Assembly: GCA_049273835.1 (NCBI GenBank)
Contig: JBASRM010000231.1
Span: 1 to 8,900 of the forward strand
Source: Onstottus_A sp049273835
GTDB taxonomy: Bacteria > Acidobacteriota > Blastocatellia > UBA7656
Length of the DNA: 8,900 nucleotides
Direction: 5' to 3'
The position numbers were made by a program, and so were the translations under genes. The notes under the pieces are model-generated. The model saw only the letters and a list, made by a program, of their open reading frames with translations. It made no database searches and was not told the origin of the DNA. This document shows positions 1 to 5,064 of this stretch, in pieces (the stretch's first letter is position 1; every line of letters starts with the position of its first letter).

Positions 1-1623
1 TGTTCCGGCGGCGAGATCGCGGATGTAATAATTTGGAGGTTCGGTCGCGGTTTCGTATTCGGTGAGAAGCGTCTTTGCATCGTCATCCAGAGGCGCGACG
101 ATCGCCTCATAAGTCTTCTCCGCCGCCCTGAAAAGCCGCTCGGTCTTGAGCGTCTTCAGATCAAGTCGATCGAGGAACGGGCGATCGCCGGCGGGCGATG
201 AGCCATTCCCGGTGAGATAGATGTAGTTCCCTTGTTGGATAATCAACCCTCCGCCGCCGCCGCCGAAGCCTCCTCCACCTCCGAACCCGCGGCCACTATC
301 GCCGTCACGTCTTACGACGGGAGTGCCGGGGTTGGTATACGCGTCTTGCTGTCTGCGTTCCCACAGCTTGCGTGGCTCGGCGCCGGCTTCAAGTATCCAT
401 GTGCGAACGCGGCGCGTCGCCCGATCGGATTCGCTGAGTAACCCAATCCCTTTTTCGGTGTAGAAAAGACCTCCGAATCTCCATTCGGTCCTCACGACTT
501 CAGACTGCCCGCCAGAGAACGGCGCGGCTAGGGCAACTACCTTGTCGCGGAACGGCACCTTGTTTTTGAGATCGCCGCCGTCGAGCGCCTCGGCCCAGGT
601 GATGGTGGCTGGCTGATCCAGACGCCAGCGAATACTGCGCGGACCGGTTTCCACGCCGTTTATCGGAGTGCCTTCGCTCGAGGGCAGATCGGCAATTTTC
701 TTGGCGACCTCGCCGCGGCGGTTCCAGATCTCGGCATCCTTTGGAAATCCGTTCATCGGAACCAGTCGAGAAAACGGCCGCTTGATTCGCGACACTAAAA
801 CATACTCACCGTTGGGCGATGGCGTGACATTTTCAAGAATGCCTGGCCGGCCAATCAACGTCTTACGGCCGGTCCCGCTGTCGATGGTCGCGAGCTGGCT
901 TGTGAAGTAATACTCGAAGAGATCTTCGTCGTGGTTAGACTTGATCATGTCCTCGTAGGTTGCGGTGGGGGCCGCCTTGCCGTGGTTTTCCTGGATGTTG
1001 GGACCCGTCGGCACGGTCGGCTCCGCCGGGGCCGGCCCGCGGCCTGCGGGCACCAGTTGTACAAGCAGGGTGACATTGTCTTTCAACCAATCGACGGGAT
1101 CACCAGACGTTCCGTTGAGCCGGTCCGTTCCGCTCATAAGTTTGGCGCGTCCAGTAGCCGTGTCGGCGACCCAAAGCTCGATGCCATTGTCCTTGGTGTT
1201 GGTAAAAGCAAGACGCTTGCCGTCAGGCGAGAAGCTCACGCCGCCGATGTTCGCATTAGGCGGAGTAGTGACCTTCCTTTCCGCTCCGTCGGCGACCGAT
1301 TTCAATGTGATGCCGAGAACAACGCCGGTGCGCTGCTGACGGCCGTTGGTCCTGGGATTGATGCGAGCGCCGGCTATCCGGTGGATTGGATGGGCCAGCT
1401 CCGCGATCGTGGGCATGCTGCGCCGATCGAGCAGCGCGACCATTCGATGATCGGGCGCGACAACCACGGTAGGGGTTGGCGGCGCATCGAGCATGTCGAC
1501 GATGACTTTGGGTGGCGTCAGGTAGCCCGACGCAGATGCTGAGTGCTGGCGCGTCTGGGCGTTTTGCACGACCGACGCAGCCATTAAGAGCGCGCCGGCA
1601 AACGCGAGCGTTCTTTTTCGCAT
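1..1623 (-). CDS. S9D family serine peptidase (glutamyl endopeptidase-like), C-terminus outside window
   Basis: This frame is open for 541 codons from ATG 1623 to the left edge. ATG is preceded by AGGAGG six bases upstream. The protein begins with a Sec-type signal peptide (MRKRTLAFAGALLMAAS, cut probably near residue 23-25), so it is likely exported. Residues about 33-541 resemble the beta-propeller part of the chloroplast-type glutamyl endopeptidase group of prolyl oligopeptidases: GYLTPPKVIVDMLDAPPTP at 33-51, LLDRRSMPTIAELAHP at 64-79, SFSPDGKRLAF at 130-140, ALDGGDLKNKVPFRD at 346-360 and RPFLDRLDL at 481-489. The family is roughly 800 residues long, and the Ser-Asp-His alpha/beta hydrolase domain would lie beyond the edge, so catalytic competence cannot be judged here. 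A Gly-rich insertion sits at 444-459. The expected role is hydrolysis of peptides in the periplasm or outside the cell. The family call rests on remembered motif patterns. Confidence 0.88.
   Translation of the reverse strand, partial: MRKRTLAFAGALLMAASVVQNAQTRQHSASASGYLTPPKVIVDMLDAPPTPTVVVAPDHRMVALLDRRSMPTIAELAHPIHRIAGARINPRTNGRQQRTGVVLGITLKSVADGAERKVTTPPNANIGGVSFSPDGKRLAFTNTKDNGIELWVADTATGRAKLMSGTDRLNGTSGDPVDWLKDNVTLLVQLVPAGRGPAPAEPTVPTGPNIQENHGKAAPTATYEDMIKSNHDEDLFEYYFTSQLATIDSGTGRKTLIGRPGILENVTPSPNGEYVLVSRIKRPFSRLVPMNGFPKDAEIWNRRGEVAKKIADLPSSEGTPINGVETGPRSIRWRLDQPATITWAEALDGGDLKNKVPFRDKVVALAAPFSGGQSEVVRTEWRFGGLFYTEKGIGLLSESDRATRRVRTWILEAGAEPRKLWERRQQDAYTNPGTPVVRRDGDSGRGFGGGGGFGGGGGGLIIQQGNYIYLTGNGSSPAGDRPFLDRLDLKTLKTERLFRAAEKTYEAIVAPLDDDAKTLLTEYETATEPPNYYIRDLAAGT
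247..294 (-). repeat. Glycine-codon run inside the S9D peptidase propeller
   Basis: The minus strand holds a run of GGN codons encoding residues 444-459 of the peptidase, giving two Gly clusters split by GlyPheGly. It falls between two propeller-like segments, just before LIIQQGNYIYL, where relatives usually have a short loop. It is probably a flexible surface loop. The GGC/GGA repeat is prone to length change. Confidence 0.75.
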
Positions 1624-1671
1624 TGCGAACCTCCTGCTTTCCACTGTGTCTTGAGTTTAATGAGAAGGCGT

Positions 1672-1680
1672 ATTGTATCA
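1672..1680 (-). promoter_or_regulatory. Extended -10 promoter for the S9D peptidase gene
   Basis: The minus strand reads TGATACAAT, an extended -10 (TGn plus TACAAT, five of six matches to TATAAT). It lies about 49 bases before the peptidase start codon and inside the 95-bp gap behind the amidohydrolase gene. No convincing -35 lies 16-18 bases upstream, which is common for extended -10 promoters. This suggests that the peptidase has its own promoter. Confidence 0.45.
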
Positions 1681-1718
1681 GGAGGCGCAATGGCCAGCCA
1701 CGAAAAATGGGGGCTGGT

Positions 1719-3056
1719 TCAATCGCTCAGTAATGCTTGGCTGAGCCGGAGTGACACTTCTCCCGCGTCGCGGATTACCTTCTGCTGATCCAGTGTAGTC
1801 AGTTCTCCCGTTCGCATAACCACTCGACCGTCGATCAACACAGTTTCTACGTTACTTGCTTCTGCCGCGTACACGATTGTAGAAACCGGATCGGGATGAG
1901 GCGTGCTGTTGAGCTGATCGAGGTTGAGCAATATCAGATCAGCCCGCTTGCCTACCTCAACGCTGCCGATCTCCGCTTCAAGACCCATTGCACGAGCGCC
2001 GTCGATCGTCGCCATTCTCAAAACCCGAGCGGCAGGCAGAACTTCAGCGCCATGAAGCGCCTTTTGAATAAGCGCCGCCGTGCGCATCTCTGTGAACATA
2101 TCCAAACGGTTGTTGCAGGCTGCGCCGTCCGCGCCGAGCGATACCGAGATGCCTCGCTCGATCATTTCCGGTATCCGGGCGATGCCCGATCCGAGTTTCA
2201 GATTTGAGGACGGACAGTGCGCGACATGAGTTCCGGTTCGGCTCAACAGGTCCATCTCGCTGTTGTTGAGGTGAACGCAATGCGCGAGCACGACGTGCGA
2301 GCCGGCAAGCCCAACGTCATTCAAATACTCGATATTCCGTCGGCCGGTCTCCCGCTCGACCATATCGATTTCATCTTTGTTCTCAGAAGCGTGAGTGTGA
2401 ATCATCACTCCACGCTCTCGGGAAAGGTGAGCGACGCGCACCAAAAGATCTCGCGTGCAGCTGACTGCGAAGCGGGGCGCGAAGCAGTAACGGATCCGCC
2501 CCTCAGCGTGGCCGTGCCAACGTTCCAACAACTCGAGCGATTCAGCAACCGAAGCGTCAGTATGTTCGCGCATCGCCGGGGGTAGTTCGTCGCCTTTATC
2601 CATCATGCATTTGCCGACGGTTGCCCGAAACCCGCTCTCTTTAACCGCTTCGAACACCGAATTAGTGTGTCGCACCGTTTCCATGGTCAGGGCGCAAGTG
2701 GTTCCGCCGCGAATCAACTCAGCTATTCCCAATTGCGCGGATGCGTACACAGACTCAGCCGTATGAGCCGCTTCCAGTGGCCAGATTCGCTTCTTGAGCC
2801 AGTCGATCAGAGCGAGATCGTCCGCCGCGCCTCGAAACAGGGTCTGGCACAGATGAATATGGGTCTGCACGAACCCGGGCAACAGCACGCGACCGCGGGC
2901 GTCGATCACCTCTGCGGTTTTGTAGGGGCGGCCGGTCAGCTTCGCTCCAAAGGCAGAAATGCGACCTCCTTCGACGAACACGTCGCCCTCGAAAACGCTG
3001 TTCATCGCATCGAGCGTGATAATGGTCGCACCTCTGATAAGCAGTGATTCAGTCAT
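1719..3056 (-). CDS. Amidohydrolase, MTA/SAH/5'-deoxyadenosine deaminase-like
   Basis: A 445-residue, full-length metal-dependent hydrolase of the amidohydrolase superfamily, ATZ/TRZ/MtaD branch. Members hydrolytically remove an amino or chloro group from purines, nucleosides or triazines in the cytoplasm. The beta-sandwich N-terminus (ATIITLD at 10-16) leads to LLPGFVQTHIHLCQT, with metal ligands H66 and H68. Further ligands and active-site residues are H222 with E225 (HTHASE), H259 (AHCVHL) and D310 (LGADGAACNN). SNLKLGSGI at 284-292 and the D310 motif with the following NRLDMFTEMR closely resemble MTA/SAH deaminases, so deamination of adenosine-type compounds (5'-methylthioadenosine, S-adenosylhomocysteine or 5'-deoxyadenosine) is the best guess; the substrate is not proven. 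No clear Shine-Dalgarno precedes ATG 3056, and an 8-nt tandem repeat spans the start codon. The 104-bp upstream gap (3057-3160) holds no convincing promoter. A guanine- or triazine-type hydrolase is the alternative. Confidence 0.87.
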   Translation of the reverse strand: MTESLLIRGATIITLDAMNSVFEGDVFVEGGRISAFGAKLTGRPYKTAEVIDARGRVLLPGFVQTHIHLCQTLFRGAADDLALIDWLKKRIWPLEAAHTAESVYASAQLGIAELIRGGTTCALTMETVRHTNSVFEAVKESGFRATVGKCMMDKGDELPPAMREHTDASVAESLELLERWHGHAEGRIRYCFAPRFAVSCTRDLLVRVAHLSRERGVMIHTHASENKDEIDMVERETGRRNIEYLNDVGLAGSHVVLAHCVHLNNSEMDLLSRTGTHVAHCPSSNLKLGSGIARIPEMIERGISVSLGADGAACNNRLDMFTEMRTAALIQKALHGAEVLPAARVLRMATIDGARAMGLEAEIGSVEVGKRADLILLNLDQLNSTPHPDPVSTIVYAAEASNVETVLIDGRVVMRTGELTTLDQQKVIRDAGEVSLRLSQALLSD

Positions 3057-3160
3057 TCAGTTTTTGAGAGAGATTTCGAAGCGGTCTTTTAGTCCGGGAG
3101 TCCTTCAAAAGGGCAACTTCTGCGAGTCAATATTGGTCCTCCCCATCAACCCACGGCTCG

Positions 3161-3544
3161 TCACTGTGCTATGGGGCACGCCTGGATCGCAACCAATTGC
3201 CATCGTCCGTCCCGCTCGGCATACACGTGGATAGACCGGTAATAGCCCTCGATGATGTGACCCTTGTAGATCCACTTCGCGTTGTCGAGACTGGTGAGAA
3301 TAGCTGTTTGTCCGAATATGCGCACCTCGACGTTGTCGCGAATCATTGACTGGACCGTAAGGTCGCCCGATTGTATATCCGCAATAAACTGGTCCGTGCT
3401 ATCGCCCTCGAGAGGATACGTGAACGAGCAGTCGCGAGCCATGATCCGACCGAGCTCCGCAGTGTCGCGCGCGATCAAGGCGGAGACCCAATCGGCGTTC
3501 ATTCGTCTCAGGTCGTGCTCGATGTGGCTGTCAGCGCCTGGCAT
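3161..3544 (-). CDS. NTF2-like/DUF4440 (SnoaL-type) small protein
   Basis: A 127-residue cytoplasmic protein with no signal peptide. An N-terminal helix (HIEHDLRRMNADWVSALIARD) precedes DTAELGRIMARDCSFTYP, the usual opening of DUF4440/SnoaL-like alpha+beta cone folds. The C-terminal sheet follows with NVEVRIFGQTAILTS, WIYKGHIIEGYYRSIHVYAERDGRWQLVAIQA. The DGRWQLVAIQ ending is characteristic of this family. Members are ligand-binding domains, polyketide-cyclase relatives or proteins of unknown role, and no catalytic residues can be assigned here. ATG 3544 is chosen over the TTG 60 bases upstream because AGGAG lies eight bases before it and the extra 20 residues are not family-like. It sits between the J-PilZ gene and the amidohydrolase, with gaps of 160 and 104 bp, so its neighbours do not reveal a function. 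Confidence 0.82.
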   Translation of the reverse strand: MPGADSHIEHDLRRMNADWVSALIARDTAELGRIMARDCSFTYPLEGDSTDQFIADIQSGDLTVQSMIRDNVEVRIFGQTAILTSLDNAKWIYKGHIIEGYYRSIHVYAERDGRWQLVAIQACPIAQ

Positions 3545-3552
3545 AGCCAAAA

Positions 3553-3557
3553 CTCCT
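3553..3557 (-). promoter_or_regulatory. Ribosome binding site deciding the DUF4440 start
   Basis: AGGAG on the minus strand lies eight bases before ATG 3544. It supports the shorter 127-residue product over the in-frame TTG at 3604, which has no comparable site. Confidence 0.65.
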
Positions 3558-3631
3558 GACCGGTTTTGCGGAGTCTCGCGCGATCTTGAGGACCCTGGTC
3601 GCAAACCTCAAGCTCTGGGTCCGGCCGTGCG

Positions 3632-3660
3632 ATTTTACTGATATGGGCTGAAGATTGAAA
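3632..3660 (-). promoter_or_regulatory. Weak sigma70-like promoter upstream of the DUF4440 gene
   Basis: On the minus strand, TTTCAA (3655-3660) and TAAAAT (3632-3637) are separated by 17 bases. The -10 matches five of six consensus bases, the -35 only three. A 7-bp inverted repeat (3585-3591 with 3606-3612, 14-base loop) lies in the resulting leader. The 160-bp gap is consistent with separate transcription from the J-PilZ gene. Confidence 0.3.
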
Positions 3661-3704
3661 GAGGAATGACAACTGTTACAGACTAACGAAGCCTTTGACG
3701 CAAC

Positions 3705-4889
3705 TTAAGCCGGCCATTTCTGATCGAGAAACTGCAGACACAAACGCTCACACAGGTCATCACCGGTCCACTGGTTTCGCAACAATGCCAGGCTGTTGAA
3801 GCTTCGATTAGGACTTGTGACTCGTATAAACTCAAAATCGGGAGGCGCGGTTTTTACGCACAATCGAGCCCCGCCCGGGCTGACGTTTTCGGTGACAGCC
3901 GCTTCCCGCCCAACTCGCTGCATTGACTCATCGAGGTACTCGACTACGACCGGCTCGGCCCGTTCTTCACGCGTTTCTCTTCGCCGATCGAGGCCGATCC
4001 ACTTCTGGGTCCTGAAGGTTGCCCACGGTTTGTGCAAGTAATCGCCGGGTGGGTTTGCGCCAATGAACTCGAGACCTACCAGGCGAAAACCGTCGACCTG
4101 GGGCTCGACCCGGCGAACGATCGCATACATATTGTAGCCGGCTTCTGAGAACCCATGGCTTCGCAGCTTGGTGGGCAGCGGAAGAGTCACGTGCACAACC
4201 AATCCATGCTTGACGCGTCTACGGAGGCGAAGGCCCACGCCGATACGGCTAACGTCAAACGTCTTGGTCACCTCCTGCCACTTGCTCCCTGTTGGCTCGT
4301 AACCGGCGACTAGAATTGGAACGCAAAGCTTGAATCGATCGCATCGGCGGCGGTCGACGGACTCTTCCTTCGCTGAAGCCCTGGTAAAGATCGGGCGCAT
4401 CTCATGCGAGACCTTTATTTCATCAGCCTCGGCATTGACCTGTCTCGTTTCTTGCGGGTTCGACGCCTTTGATTTTTTTGAGTTGTTCTTCTTCGGTTTA
4501 GGTTGGGTAGCAGCATCAAGAGGAACCGTGGCGTAGGCGCGCGGGCTGGCCGAGCTGTCATATTGTGAACGCTTCTTGTCGTTGGTTAGCACCGAGAATG
4601 CTTGCGACACTTTTTTGAACGCCTTGTCGACCCTCACCAGCATCTCGTCGGGCACCGCAGCTCTCACTTTGTAATAAGACGGATGAAGCACCGCCACCGA
4701 CGTCTGATAGGCTTGAATTACCTCTTCGTTGTTTGCGGAGCGTTCCACTCCCAATGTTTGATAGTGGGTGCTCGCCGACTCGACTCGCTCGAGCAGGTAT
4801 TCGATCTCGAGGTAATGAGCGCTAATCAGCTTGCCTGTGTTTAGCGGCGCTGAACCGCGCTTTGATAAGAGTCCGCCGGAGTTGCTCAT
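3705..4889 (-). CDS. J-domain-like protein fused to two PilZ domains
   Basis: A 394-residue soluble protein with no signal peptide or membrane segment. Residues about 42-111 look like a DnaJ J-domain: HYQTLGVERSANNEEVIQAY, then AFKKVSQAFSVLTNDKKRSQYD. The HPD tripeptide that stimulates DnaK is HPS here (H69, P70, S71), so classical co-chaperone activity is doubtful. A Lys/Ser/Asn-rich linker spans about 128-150. PilZ domain 1 starts near 180 with R181xxxR185 and D212xSxxG217. PilZ domain 2 starts near 300 with R303xxxR307 and N335xSxxG340. Both pairs match the c-di-GMP-binding motifs of PilZ domains, so binding of this second messenger is inferred. The partner or output is unknown; gliding, pili, polysaccharide and chaperone control are all possible. 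A GAGG site precedes ATG 4889 and a good promoter lies at 4958-4985. Confidence 0.85.
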   Translation of the reverse strand: MSNSGGLLSKRGSAPLNTGKLISAHYLEIEYLLERVESASTHYQTLGVERSANNEEVIQAYQTSVAVLHPSYYKVRAAVPDEMLVRVDKAFKKVSQAFSVLTNDKKRSQYDSSASPRAYATVPLDAATQPKPKKNNSKKSKASNPQETRQVNAEADEIKVSHEMRPIFTRASAKEESVDRRRCDRFKLCVPILVAGYEPTGSKWQEVTKTFDVSRIGVGLRLRRRVKHGLVVHVTLPLPTKLRSHGFSEAGYNMYAIVRRVEPQVDGFRLVGLEFIGANPPGDYLHKPWATFRTQKWIGLDRRRETREERAEPVVVEYLDESMQRVGREAAVTENVSPGGARLCVKTAPPDFEFIRVTSPNRSFNSLALLRNQWTGDDLCERLCLQFLDQKWPA

Positions 4890-4957
4890 CGCGCCTCTAC
4901 CGGTAAAGCGATTTCTTCTCCGGGGGTAGAAGCCAAGTTCACTTGGAGGGTGACGCC

Positions 4958-4985
4958 ATTATGAACGGAATGGTCGAATCGTCAA
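4958..4985 (-). promoter_or_regulatory. Sigma70-like promoter for the J-PilZ-PilZ gene
   Basis: On the minus strand TTGACG (4980-4985, five of six) is followed after 16 bases by CATAAT (4958-4963, five of six). It lies in the 175-bp gap behind the Mo-hydroxylase gene and would give a leader of about 60 bases. This is the best promoter match in the window and implies transcription independent of the Mo-hydroxylase. Confidence 0.55.
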
Positions 4986-5064
4986 CGGTTTTGTTCGGCG
5001 GCACGGTGCCCACACCCGGTCAGTGGGGAATGAAATCAACGGAATCCCACGATCGGCTCGGAGC

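Noticed and set aside
931..1542. 203-codon plus-strand open frame
   Set aside because: It lies antisense to the S9D peptidase, whose frame has a signal peptide, ribosome binding site and family motifs. The plus-strand product is Arg/Gly-rich with no recognisable domain.
1256..1690. 144-codon minus-strand open frame
   Set aside because: It overlaps the start of the S9D peptidase in another frame. The peptidase frame has a good ribosome binding site, signal peptide and conserved motifs, while this one is Arg/His/Ser-rich noise.
3545..3604. TTG-initiated 20-residue extension of the DUF4440 protein
   Set aside because: ATG 3544 has AGGAG at a proper distance, and the extension is Arg/Ser-rich and unlike the family N-terminus.
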